Below are positions 1 through 7,896 of a DNA stretch of 30,959 bases, one piece after another (position 1 is the stretch's first letter; the number at the start of each line of letters is the position of its first letter). The stretch spans positions 1-30,959 of the forward strand of contig JBHHYU010000032.1 in NCBI GenBank assembly GCA_046757725.1, given 5' to 3'. Below the pieces are notes generated by a model. It saw only the letters and a program-made list of their open reading frames with translations, was not told the origin of the DNA and did no database searches. This DNA is from JBHHYU01 sp046757725. GTDB lineage: Bacteria; Desulfobacterota; Binatia; UBA9968. Both the position numbers and the translations under genes were made by a program.

Positions 1-253
1 CAAACGTATCCGCTTCAAAAACAGCTTCCACGACTGAAAATTGTACAGGTAGAGATGAAAGACAATGATGGATGCGGAGATGAGTTCCAGAAGACTCAAT
101 GCGCTCCACCTCCTAGCGAATGTTGCTGAAGAAAAGATCTACAAAGACGGAGTCGCAACTGAAAAAGTCAGGGCCACCCCCTAATTTTTTTACCTACTAT
201 TTGATAACGGCTCCCAAGGCATTCTTGTCTGTTGCCTTGGCACAAACTACTGA
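1..253. other. Region upstream of pstC, no gene seen
   Basis: No convincing coding frame is visible. Just before pstC there is an 8-bp inverted repeat (CCAAGGCA at 214-221, TGCCTTGG at 233-240) with an 11-nt loop. It lacks a following T-run, so it is not a standard terminator; it could be an mRNA hairpin between an upstream gene (perhaps pstS, outside the window) and pstC. I could not find a clear tandem Pho-box. Confidence 0.4.
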
Positions 254-282
254 ATGAAAAGGATGTTTAGTTTTAGTTCTGC

Positions 283-288
283 AAGGAA
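283..288 (+). promoter_or_regulatory. Ribosome binding site supporting the internal pstC start
   Basis: AAGGAA at 284-289 (approximately) lies about 4 nt before ATG 293. The longer-frame ATG at 254 has no purine-rich site before it, and the ATG at 263 has AAAAGG touching it with no spacing. This favours 293 as the translation start. Confidence 0.4.
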
Positions 289-292
289 AATC

Positions 293-1216
293 ATGGAAAA
301 GGTACTAATAGGGATATCTGCCCGTCCTTTCCGGCGAACATGCATGTACTTTCGAGAGTCGCTTATCGAGGCCCTGCTATTTCTGGCAGCTCTCTCATCT
401 ATCGGGATTACGGCCTGGATTATCTTTATTCTCGTTTCCGAATCCTATCATTTCTTTGGGCAGGTCTCTCTCTTAGCCTTTTTCACCGATACCCAATGGA
501 CACCGCTCTACCTTAATGCCCATTATGGTATTTTACCATTGGTCTCCGGGACCGTAGTCATTGCCGCTATTGCTTTACTGATTGCCCTTCCTTTGGGTTC
601 CGTCATCGCAATTTATCTCAGCGAATATGCCAGTCGCCGCGTCCGAGAAACCGTCAAGCCGGTCCTGGAGCTTCTAAGCGCCGTACCCACCGTGGTCTTC
701 GGGTATTTCGCCCTTTTATTCGTTACCCCCATGCTCCAGCGCCTGTTTCCTACGCTTCCCGGATTCAACATGCTGAGCGCAGGGATCGTGATCGGCATCA
801 TGATTACTCCGTATGTAAGCTCAATGAGCGAAGATGCCATGCAGGCAGTGCCCATGTACGTTCGGGAGGCATCTTACGCCCTCGGTTCCACACGGCTACA
901 GACAGCCACTCGCGTGGTCTATCCCTCCGCCTTCTCCGGCATCACCTCTGCCTACGTCCTGGCCTTCTCTCGAGCTATCGGAGAGACTATGGTGGTATCC
1001 ATTGCTGCAGGTATGCGCCCTAACCTCACCTGGAGTCCCATGGAACAGGCGCAAACCCTCACTGGTTACATCGTTCAGGTAAGCCTTGGCGACCTACCCT
1101 ATGGTACCATCGGCTACCAGACGATTTTTGCGGCCGGCCTGACCTTATTTATGATGACGCTGGCCTTCAATATCACAGGGCATCTGCTCAGAAAACGCTA
1201 CCGGGATATCTACTAA
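293..1216 (+). CDS. pstC: Phosphate ABC transporter permease PstC
   Basis: Inner-membrane permease of the high-affinity phosphate importer, pairing with PstA and driven by PstB. The protein is 307 aa from ATG 293, or 320 aa from ATG 254. It has about six hydrophobic segments and the binding-protein-dependent permease loop that docks on the ATPase: the EAA-type stretch beginning YVREASYALGS, followed by AFSRAIGETMVV, both typical of PstC/PstA. It is the first gene of a tight pst-pho operon; pstA begins 1 nt after its stop. I prefer the start at 293 because it has a Shine-Dalgarno-like AAGGAA while 254 has none. Both starts precede the first membrane segment, so function is unaffected. PstS is not visible here and may lie upstream of the window or elsewhere. 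Confidence 0.95.
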   Translation: MEKVLIGISARPFRRTCMYFRESLIEALLFLAALSSIGITAWIIFILVSESYHFFGQVSLLAFFTDTQWTPLYLNAHYGILPLVSGTVVIAAIALLIALPLGSVIAIYLSEYASRRVRETVKPVLELLSAVPTVVFGYFALLFVTPMLQRLFPTLPGFNMLSAGIVIGIMITPYVSSMSEDAMQAVPMYVREASYALGSTRLQTATRVVYPSAFSGITSAYVLAFSRAIGETMVVSIAAGMRPNLTWSPMEQAQTLTGYIVQVSLGDLPYGTIGYQTIFAAGLTLFMMTLAFNITGHLLRKRYRDIY

Positions 1217-1217
1217 G

Positions 1218-2126
1218 ATGAAGCAGATAAAGTCCCTTATTGCCCGCCGTAAGATCTACGATGGTGTATTTGCGGTGATCGGTGTCCTCGCCTTGATGGT
1301 GGGACTGATTACCCTGGCCGCACTGATGATCGATCTCGCTATGGATGGGTTGGCACGCCTTTCTCCGGCCTTTTTTACTTCCTATACGTCTCGCTTTCCC
1401 GGCAAGGCAGGGATCCTTGCCGCCTGGGTCGGCACTGTGGCCGTCATGTTCTCCACGGCCTTGGTAGCTGTGCCCCTCGGCGTAGCTGCGGGAATCTACC
1501 TGGAGGAGTACGCCCGGAAGAATTGGATTCTCAACGCCATCGAGATCAATATCGCCAACCTGGCCGGCGTACCGTCCATCGTCTACGGCCTTATGGCTCT
1601 CGGTATTTTTGTTTATACCTTTCATCTCGGGCAGAGTGTTCTTTCTGGAGGCCTCACCCTCGCTCTATTGATTTTGCCCATTGTCATTATTGCCACCCGT
1701 GAAGCAATCCGTGCGGTGCCCGTGAGCGTACGGGAGGCCGCCGTTGCCATGGGAGCAACCAAGTGGCAAACCATCCGGGACCACGTATTACCATACTCCG
1801 GTGGCGGCATCATCACAGGGATCATCATGGCCCTCTCACGCGCTATCGGTGAGACCGCCCCTCTAATCACCATCGGAGCTTTGACCTTTATCGCTTTTCT
1901 ACCTCCATCACCGGTGCAAACAACGCCTCCGTTTATTTCTTTCGATTGGCTCACTTCCTTATTCACCGTCATGCCGATACAGATGTTCAATTGGGTATCC
2001 CGACCGCAAAAGGCTTTTCATCTCAACGCGGCCGCGGCAGGATTGGTCCTGATGTTCATGACTCTAGTTATGAACGGTCTGGCCATCTACATCCGTTACC
2101 GCGTCCGCAAGCGTATTCACTGGTAG
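1218..2126 (+). CDS. pstA: Phosphate ABC transporter permease PstA
   Basis: Second membrane subunit of the phosphate importer (302 aa). An N-terminal membrane helix (about 15-40) is followed by a periplasmic loop and a permease core. The cytoplasmic EAA loop (VREAAVAMGATKWQTIRDHV, about 171-190) is followed by ALSRAIGETAPL, as expected for PstA. It starts 1 nt after pstC stops, so translation is probably coupled. The stop is followed within 16 nt by pstB. Length and motif placement are normal, and nothing suggests degeneration. Confidence 0.95.
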   Translation: MKQIKSLIARRKIYDGVFAVIGVLALMVGLITLAALMIDLAMDGLARLSPAFFTSYTSRFPGKAGILAAWVGTVAVMFSTALVAVPLGVAAGIYLEEYARKNWILNAIEINIANLAGVPSIVYGLMALGIFVYTFHLGQSVLSGGLTLALLILPIVIIATREAIRAVPVSVREAAVAMGATKWQTIRDHVLPYSGGGIITGIIMALSRAIGETAPLITIGALTFIAFLPPSPVQTTPPFISFDWLTSLFTVMPIQMFNWVSRPQKAFHLNAAAAGLVLMFMTLVMNGLAIYIRYRVRKRIHW

Positions 2127-2141
2127 GGAGAAGCTCGATCC

Positions 2142-2921
2142 TTGACACTCGACGCATCCATACAACTCAAAGCACGGGCCAAAGACCTACATTTCTATTA
2201 CGGTTCCGTCGAGGCCGTAAAAGATATCAATCTTGAGATCGCTGAAAAACAGGTCACCGCGATTATCGGGCCTTCCGGATGCGGTAAAACAACTCTCTTA
2301 CGCTGCTTCAACCGAATGCATGACCTTTATCCTGGCAATCATTATGAAGGTGAAATTATACTGAACCCGGATAATATTAATATCCTGGCTCCTACGGTTG
2401 ATCCGATCGAAGTACGGATGCGGATCGGAATGGTTTTTCAAAAACCCAATCCCTTCCCCAAAACTATCTACGAAAATGTCGCCTATGGCCTACGTCTCCA
2501 CAATTACGGTAAGCGCAGTATCATCGAGGAAAAGGTGCTGCAATCCCTCCAACGCGCGGCCCTCTGGGAGGAAGTCAAGGACCGAATTAATGATCTGGCT
2601 CCGAATCTTTCAGGGGGTCAACAACAGCGCCTATGTATCGCGCGGGCATTGGCCACGGACCCGGAGATTTTGCTTTTCGATGAGCCAACTTCGGCCCTGG
2701 ACCCGGTAGCGACCGCTCGAATCGAGCACCTGATTTCGGAGCTAAAGCAATCCATCACGATCATCATCGTCACGCACAATATGCAACAGGCCGCACGCGT
2801 ATCCGATGCGACCGCCCTCATGTATCTCGGGGAGTTGGTTGAGTTCGACAAAACTGATAGGATCTTTACCAGCCCTTCAAAACAACTGACCGAAGACTAC
2901 ATCACCGGCAGATTCGGTTAG
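2142..2921 (+). CDS. pstB: Phosphate ABC transporter ATPase PstB
   Basis: Cytoplasmic ATPase powering the PstCA importer (259 aa). Walker A GPSGCGKT is at 43-50, the signature LSGGQ at 156-160, Walker B LLFDE at about 177-181, the D-loop SALD just after it, and the switch histidine H212. The start is a TTG at 2142 with AGGGAG at 2125-2130 overlapping the pstA stop. No ATG fits, and the resulting N-terminus (about 15 residues before DLHFYYG) matches the usual PstB length. The family-typical NHYEGEIILN stretch separates PstB from amino-acid ABC ATPases. phoU follows 13 nt downstream. Confidence 0.96.
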   Translation: MTLDASIQLKARAKDLHFYYGSVEAVKDINLEIAEKQVTAIIGPSGCGKTTLLRCFNRMHDLYPGNHYEGEIILNPDNINILAPTVDPIEVRMRIGMVFQKPNPFPKTIYENVAYGLRLHNYGKRSIIEEKVLQSLQRAALWEEVKDRINDLAPNLSGGQQQRLCIARALATDPEILLFDEPTSALDPVATARIEHLISELKQSITIIIVTHNMQQAARVSDATALMYLGELVEFDKTDRIFTSPSKQLTEDYITGRFG

Positions 2922-2934
2922 GGAGTGGACCGCC

Positions 2935-3621
2935 ATGGACCGTGAGCACACCGACAAAAATTTTGAGGAAGATCTTACTAGATTACGGATTGACATTGTC
3001 CAAATGGGAGGCCTAGTGGAGGAACAGATTCAGAAGGCGGTCAATTCCCTGGTGAATCGCGATTCTACCTTGGCCGAAACGATTATCAAACGAGATCACG
3101 AGGTCAATCACTTGGATGTGGACATCGACGACCTCTGTATCCGCCTGCTGGCATTGCATCAGCCTGCAGCCAAGGACCTCCGTTTAATCACGACCGGTCT
3201 GAAAATCACTACGGATCTCGAACGCATCGGCGACATGGCTGTAAACATCTGTGAGCGTGCCCTAGAACTCAATTTGGAACCTCAACTCAAGCCTTACATC
3301 GACATCCCACGTATGGCGCAGATCGCCCAAAGGATGATTCGGGAAAGCCTCGATGCCTTTGTGCGTGAGGATACCGATCTAGCCTTGAAGGTTTGTAAGG
3401 ATGATCAAGAAGTAGACGATCTCAACAGCCAGATTTTTCGTGAAACCATTACTTTCATGATCTCGGATCCTCGCACCATCAACCGCGCCATGAAAGTTAC
3501 CTTCGTGTCCAAATACCTGGAACGGATCGCGGATCACGCCACTAATATTTCTGAGATGGTCATTTTCATGGCAAAGGGCAAGCGCATCCGTCACATCAAA
3601 GAGATTCCTCAGTCGGTCTAG
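2935..3621 (+). CDS. phoU: Phosphate signalling protein PhoU
   Basis: PhoU (228 aa) links the Pst transporter to the PhoR kinase and keeps the Pho response off when phosphate is plentiful. The sequence is all-helical with the two PhoU repeats. Family motifs are DLERIGDMAVNICERAL in the first half and YLERIADHATNISEMVIF in the second; their acidic and histidine residues bind metal clusters in characterised members. ATG 2935 is preceded by GGGAG (2921-2925), which overlaps the pstB stop codon. It sits between pstB and the response regulator, the usual place for a Pho operon. Confidence 0.95.
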   Translation: MDREHTDKNFEEDLTRLRIDIVQMGGLVEEQIQKAVNSLVNRDSTLAETIIKRDHEVNHLDVDIDDLCIRLLALHQPAAKDLRLITTGLKITTDLERIGDMAVNICERALELNLEPQLKPYIDIPRMAQIAQRMIRESLDAFVREDTDLALKVCKDDQEVDDLNSQIFRETITFMISDPRTINRAMKVTFVSKYLERIADHATNISEMVIFMAKGKRIRHIKEIPQSV

Positions 3622-3637
3622 GTGACAAGGACATTAC

Positions 3638-4351
3638 ATGGCAAGGGAAACGATCCTCATCGTCGAAGACGAGTCCGATATCCGAAAACTTGTGCACTAT
3701 AACCTGGCACAGGAGCGTTTCCGTGTTCTTGAGACGGAGGATGGAGAACAGGGACTAGAAATCGTACGGCGTGATAGACCCCATCTGATTGTCCTAGATC
3801 TTATGCTTCCAGGACTAACCGGCCTTGAGTTTTGCCGCATCTTACGCGAGTCTCCTGAAACAGCGCACCTCCCCATCCTCATGCTGACGGCTAAGGCTAC
3901 CGAGACAGACCGAGTCGTGGGGCTCGAGATGGGCGCAGACGACTACCTGACCAAACCTTTCAGCCCAAGAGAATTGGTAGCGCGGGTAAAAGCCATCCTA
4001 CGGAGAACCAAAAATCAAACACCTGGCCGGGCTGCCGAACACTATGAAAGAGGTCCTTTAAAGGTCAACTTCTCGACCTACGAGGTCTTTATTGAAGGCG
4101 ACCCTGTCAAGCTCACGCTAAAGGAATTTGATCTCCTGCGATGCTTGGTTCAAAACCCGAACTGGGTTCTCAGCCGAGACCGCCTTCTGGATCGAGTATG
4201 GGGGACGGAAACATTTGTGGACCCTCGCACAGTGGATGTCCATGTTCGCAGACTAAGAAAGGCCATCGAAAAAATCCCCGATCGGCCGGAATGGATTTTA
4301 ACAGTTCGGGGGGTCGGTTATAAATTCGATGAAACAGCGCTTAAGAAATAG
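3638..4351 (+). CDS. phoB: PhoB-type response regulator (OmpR family)
   Basis: DNA-binding response regulator (237 aa). The receiver domain (about 5-120) has the acidic pair E10/D11, phospho-acceptor D54 in LIVLDLMLPG, T84 and K106 in the KPF motif. A winged-helix output domain of the OmpR/PhoB type spans about 140-230 (LTLKEFDLLRCL ... TVDVHVRRLRKAIE). It follows phoU and overlaps the kinase gene by 23 bp, so it is the cognate partner of that kinase. It would activate Pho promoters when phosphate is scarce. The assignment to PhoB rather than another OmpR member rests mainly on context. Confidence 0.92.
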   Translation: MARETILIVEDESDIRKLVHYNLAQERFRVLETEDGEQGLEIVRRDRPHLIVLDLMLPGLTGLEFCRILRESPETAHLPILMLTAKATETDRVVGLEMGADDYLTKPFSPRELVARVKAILRRTKNQTPGRAAEHYERGPLKVNFSTYEVFIEGDPVKLTLKEFDLLRCLVQNPNWVLSRDRLLDRVWGTETFVDPRTVDVHVRRLRKAIEKIPDRPEWILTVRGVGYKFDETALKK

Positions 4352-6551
4352 ACTTACCGTCAAATTGTTTCTCACCAACCTCGTTGTCATCCTTTTCCTC
4401 CTTGCGTTTTTTTACCTTTACTCTACGGCTGTCATGAGGTCGGGCTATATCTCAGTGATCTCGCAAGAATTGGCACACGAGCTTCAGGAGGAGTCTATAG
4501 TAAACCGTTTACTTCACGCCAAGACTCAGGGGAACTCCCTGGATAAGATCTGCCGTAAACTGGGAAACAAAATAAACGCTAGAATTACCGTTATCGCCCT
4601 CGATGGAAGGGTCATGGGGGACTCAAACCATCCTTCTGAAACTATGGAGAATCATAGGACTAGGCCCGAAGTGGTCCAGGCCTTAGCCAAGGGGACAGGA
4701 AGAAGCATACGGTACAGTACCACCGTTCATTATGAGATGCTCTATCAAGCACTTCTTATTCGAGAAGGCAACGGAGGACGAGTCCTTCGTTTTTCAGTGC
4801 CCCTGAAAGCTATTGAAGAAGTCACGGCTTCCATGCGGAGACCGATCTTTGAGGGGCTCCTCATCGCTTCTGGATTAGGATTGCTCTTGGCCTTTCTTTT
4901 ATCCCGCCATTTGGGGAAAAGGATTAAACGGATGGCCGCGTTCTCTCAGAGAGTGGCCCAGGGCGCTTTTCCGCAAGGTCCTCTCCGGATACGCGGACAT
5001 GACGAGCTGGGTATTTTGGAGACCAATCTCAGCGAGATGAGTCAAAGCATACAGCAGAAGGTTAAGGAAACTGTTGCCGAAAAAGAGAAGGCCGAATCCA
5101 TTTTGAGATGCATGATCGAAGGGGTGCTGGTGATCGACACGCAAGGTAAGGTGATTCTCCTCAATCAGAACGCTGAGAAGATGTTCAAGTTGCCAGTCAA
5201 GCCAGCCCGCGGCATCTCGCCTATGGAGATCTCCCGCCATCCGGAAATGAAACAGCTTATGGAAGAGGTCTTTGCCTGCGATGATGCCACTCAAACTTTC
5301 ACCAAGGTTATCGCACTGGATGACGATAGGTTTTTCCTGGTCAATACGGTGAATCTCAGAGATGGGGCGAATCAGCTCCTCGGTCATATCCTGGTGTTTC
5401 ACGACATCACGGAACTCAGACGGCTGGAAAATATCCGCACGGAGTTTGTAGCCAACGTTTCCCATGAGCTACGAACTCCCATAACGGCTATTCGCGGCTA
5501 TGCCGAAACTCTACTCCACACTCCCCCCACCAACACTGCGGACAAAGAACAATTCATAGGCATTATCCACCGCCATTCTGAACGGGTCGGGCGCCTCGTC
5601 GATGACTTGCTTACCTTATCAGACCTCGAATCAGGAAAGGTTCAGCTTGTGAAGGAGAAGCTGGAGGTTAATCATCTTATCGAAGGTGTATTGGAAATTT
5701 TTCAGACACAGGCTAGAGAGAAACAGATTACACTCTCTCACCTTGGCACACCCGACCTTCCGGCCGTCATGGGAGACGTAGACAGGCTTCAGCAGCTGCT
5801 CATCAATCTTATAGATAACGCCATCAAATATACCTCCCTTGGAGGTCTGGTAACCATCAAGGCAAATACTTCCTGTAACCAGGATACGGAAAACACCCCG
5901 ATGATCGAGATCGCGGTGGAAGACAATGGCTGCGGGATACCTGAGAAGGCCCTCCCCAGACTGACGGAGCGCTTTTACCGGGTGGACAGGGCCCGCTCCC
6001 GAGAAATGGGCGGTACTGGGCTCGGATTGGCTATTGTCAAGCACATCGTATATGCCCACCAGGGCCTTTTAAAGATCGAAAGCCAGCCTGCAATAGGAAC
6101 TACCGTGCGGGTCTTGCTGCCTGCAGAAAAGGGCAATAAAAATTGGAAGGGGATCCTTTTTATCTGCGCCGCCAACTCCTGCCGCAGCCAAATGGCCGAG
6201 GGCTTCGGCCATCACTTTGCGCCCGAAGGCATTCGAGTTTACAGTGCCGGGACAGACCCCAGACAGATCCATCCCCTGGCAATGAAGGTCATGCATGAGC
6301 TGGGTATGGATATCTCCGATCAGAGGTCGAAAGGATTGGAAGCAATACCAATGGAACAAGTCGACCTGGTGGTCACCCTATGTGGAGACCCGGAAGAGGT
6401 CTGCCCTGTGCTTCCGCAGAAGATCGCGAAACAGCACTGGCCTCTTCCCGATCCGGCGCTTACTCAAGGAGATGAAGAAACCGTTCTCGAAAGCTTCCGA
6501 CATGTGCGTGACGAGCTCCGGACTAGGGTGAAGGAATTATTCTGTGCCTGA
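4329..6551 (+). CDS. phoR: PhoR-type sensor histidine kinase fused to an ArsC-type arsenate reductase
   Basis: One uninterrupted 740-aa frame. The kinase part has TM1 (about 13-33), an extracytoplasmic segment, TM2 (about 173-193), HAMP (about 193-246), PAS (about 250-365), phospho-accepting H379 in the SHELRTP motif, N497 in the N-box, and the G1 (EDNGCGIP, 531-538) and G2 (GGTGLGL, 561-567) boxes. After a linker of only a few residues comes a low-molecular-weight-phosphatase fold (about 606-740). It carries C613-x5-R619 (CAANSCRS), C685, C692 and D708 in LPDPA. The 72- and 7-residue cysteine spacings equal those of S. aureus ArsC (C10, C82, C89). That pattern is known for thioredoxin-coupled arsenate reductases and is absent from plain tyrosine phosphatases. 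No ATG/GTG/TTG with a binding site lies at the junction, so separate translation of ArsC looks unlikely. It overlaps phoB by 23 bp. ArsC activity is inferred from these residues. Confidence 0.93.
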   Translation: MKQRLRNRLTVKLFLTNLVVILFLLAFFYLYSTAVMRSGYISVISQELAHELQEESIVNRLLHAKTQGNSLDKICRKLGNKINARITVIALDGRVMGDSNHPSETMENHRTRPEVVQALAKGTGRSIRYSTTVHYEMLYQALLIREGNGGRVLRFSVPLKAIEEVTASMRRPIFEGLLIASGLGLLLAFLLSRHLGKRIKRMAAFSQRVAQGAFPQGPLRIRGHDELGILETNLSEMSQSIQQKVKETVAEKEKAESILRCMIEGVLVIDTQGKVILLNQNAEKMFKLPVKPARGISPMEISRHPEMKQLMEEVFACDDATQTFTKVIALDDDRFFLVNTVNLRDGANQLLGHILVFHDITELRRLENIRTEFVANVSHELRTPITAIRGYAETLLHTPPTNTADKEQFIGIIHRHSERVGRLVDDLLTLSDLESGKVQLVKEKLEVNHLIEGVLEIFQTQAREKQITLSHLGTPDLPAVMGDVDRLQQLLINLIDNAIKYTSLGGLVTIKANTSCNQDTENTPMIEIAVEDNGCGIPEKALPRLTERFYRVDRARSREMGGTGLGLAIVKHIVYAHQGLLKIESQPAIGTTVRVLLPAEKGNKNWKGILFICAANSCRSQMAEGFGHHFAPEGIRVYSAGTDPRQIHPLAMKVMHELGMDISDQRSKGLEAIPMEQVDLVVTLCGDPEEVCPVLPQKIAKQHWPLPDPALTQGDEETVLESFRHVRDELRTRVKELFCA

Positions 6552-6572
6552 TCGCCCTTAGGATCTTGCTAC

Positions 6573-6869
6573 TCACTTGGAGGTAAAAGAATAATGACGC
6601 ACCGTATCGTCTTTGTTGAAAACGATATATAGCTCTTTCGATGCGTCAAGCCTTCCCATCTCATAGTAATGATAGGAGTAGGTCCAGGTCTCATAACCGT
6701 TGTCCAACCCCTTCCGGACGGGCTCTCCAAAGGATCCGAAAATCGTACCTTTGGTGGTCACGTTGAGTTTTATATTTTTTACTGGAACAGTTGCAAAGTT
6801 TCTCCCGTAGGAGATACATCCTCCCAGCAAAAGCAATAGGAGAAAACAAAAGAATCTCTGCTGCATCAT
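6573..6869 (-). CDS. Small BamE/SmpA-like lipoprotein
   Basis: About 98 aa from ATG 6869 (an adjacent ATG is at 6866; a longer frame reaches 6899 but would overlap recR). The N-terminus is a short basic stretch, a run of leucines and LGGC, a plausible lipoprotein signal with the lipid-bearing cysteine at about residue 18. The mature part contains FGEP, then an aromatic WTYSYHYYE stretch and a C-terminal strand ending YSFTSK. This resembles the BamE/OmlA fold (FG-x-P, then W-x-Y), a family of small outer-membrane lipoproteins. The similarity is by pattern only. It is the last gene of the dnaX-ybaB-recR group, 7 nt after recR, and converges on the kinase gene with a 21-nt gap and no obvious terminator. 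Confidence 0.7.
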   Translation of the reverse strand: MMQQRFFCFLLLLLLGGCISYGRNFATVPVKNIKLNVTTKGTIFGSFGEPVRKGLDNGYETWTYSYHYYEMGRLDASKELYIVFNKDDTVRHYSFTSK

Positions 6870-6876
6870 GACTTCA

Positions 6877-7488
6877 CTAAATCTCTCTTCTTCCCTCAAT
6901 GGCTTTACTGAGAGTCACGGCGTCGGTGTACTCAAGGTCACCGCCCATGGGAAGACCACGCGCGATACGGGTCACTCTCACACCAAGAGGCCTGACCACT
7001 TTCGATAGATACAGTGCGGTCGCCTCCCCTTCCATGGTGGGATTGGTGGCTACAATTACCTCTCGGATCGCACCCGTCTTAATACGCCCTAGCAATTCGT
7101 TGATCCGTAAGGACTCCGGCCCGATCCCGTCCAAAGGCGCGATCCGTCCGTGCAGGACGTGATAGACACCTTTAAACTCCTGAGACTTTTCCACCGCAAT
7201 CATGTCCCCAGGCTCTTCCACGACACACACCTTTTCAATCTCTCGCCGCGGGTCTCTACAAACCGCACACTCTCCATTACCGACATCGACTTCACTCAAG
7301 CCAAAACAGATTGGGCAAAGACCTATTTCTTGCCTTAGCTTCCTAAGGCTTTCCGACAGCGCCAGGACATCGTCTTTATCTCCCTTCATCATATGGAAGG
7401 CCAAACGGGAAGCCGTTTTCTCGCCAATACCTGGGAGTTTACACAGTTCCCTAATCAGCCGGCTAAGTGGAGAGGGATACGTCGTCAC
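6877..7488 (-). CDS. recR: Recombination mediator RecR
   Basis: RecR (203 aa) acts with RecF/RecO in loading RecA at gaps in DNA. Visible parts are the N-terminal helix-hairpin-helix (LCKLPGIGEKTASRLAFHM, about 15-33), a four-cysteine zinc module (C58, C61, C74, C77) and a Toprim domain (from about VCVVEEPGDMIAVE) followed by the GLPMGGDLEYTD segment. The start is GTG 7488. The GTGA at 7488-7485 overlaps the TGA of ybaB, so the two genes are probably translationally coupled. The dnaX-ybaB-recR order is widespread in bacteria, which supports the call. Confidence 0.96.
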   Translation of the reverse strand: MTTYPSPLSRLIRELCKLPGIGEKTASRLAFHMMKGDKDDVLALSESLRKLRQEIGLCPICFGLSEVDVGNGECAVCRDPRREIEKVCVVEEPGDMIAVEKSQEFKGVYHVLHGRIAPLDGIGPESLRINELLGRIKTGAIREVIVATNPTMEGEATALYLSKVVRPLGVRVTRIARGLPMGGDLEYTDAVTLSKAIEGRREI

Positions 7489-7811
7489 GGCATAAGTCCT
7501 GGGATTTTTAACCCACCCGTCACCTTACTCATCTCTTCCGACGCCATCTCCCTTGCCCGGCGCAAGCCCTCATTAACCGCAGCTAGAATCAGATCCTCCA
7601 ACATCTCTTTTTCTTGCGGATTGACAACCGCGGGATCAACCGTGATCCGAGATAATACAAACTGCCCGTTCACCGTAACCTGCACCATCCCTCCTCCAGC
7701 CGAGGCATCAACCGTTTTTCGCCCCAGCTCTTCTTGAACCTGCGCCATTCGGCCTTGCAGCTCTTGTGCCTGTTTGAAGATATTGCCCATACCTCCTAGA
7801 CCTTTAACCAT
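7485..7811 (-). CDS. ybaB: YbaB/EbfC family nucleoid-associated protein
   Basis: Small DNA-binding protein (108 aa) that in characterised members dimerises and bridges DNA. The N-terminus (GLGGMGNIFKQAQELQGRM) and helix pattern are typical. The core SAGGGMVQVTVNG and the C-terminal NPQEKEMLEDLILAAVNEGLRRAREMASEEM are the most conserved parts of the family. It lies between dnaX and recR, 85 nt after dnaX, and overlaps recR by 4 nt. On the coding strand GGAGGG lies within about 10 nt of ATG 7811, a good binding site. Confidence 0.95.
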   Translation of the reverse strand: MVKGLGGMGNIFKQAQELQGRMAQVQEELGRKTVDASAGGGMVQVTVNGQFVLSRITVDPAVVNPQEKEMLEDLILAAVNEGLRRAREMASEEMSKVTGGLKIPGLMP

Positions 7812-7896
7812 GTAACCCTCCTTTGCGACGTCGATGGAGCCTGCCCCCTACGCCACAGAAACGCTGTCGTTGCCTCAATTTTTTCGGAAGTTTTCC

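Noticed and set aside
4899..5465. Long minus-strand open frame of 188 codons
   Set aside because: Lies entirely opposite the kinase gene, whose HAMP/PAS/His domains are certain; no binding site or family resemblance.
6130..6551. ArsC domain as a separately translated gene
   Set aside because: No ATG, GTG or TTG with a ribosome site at the junction; the frame runs through without a stop.
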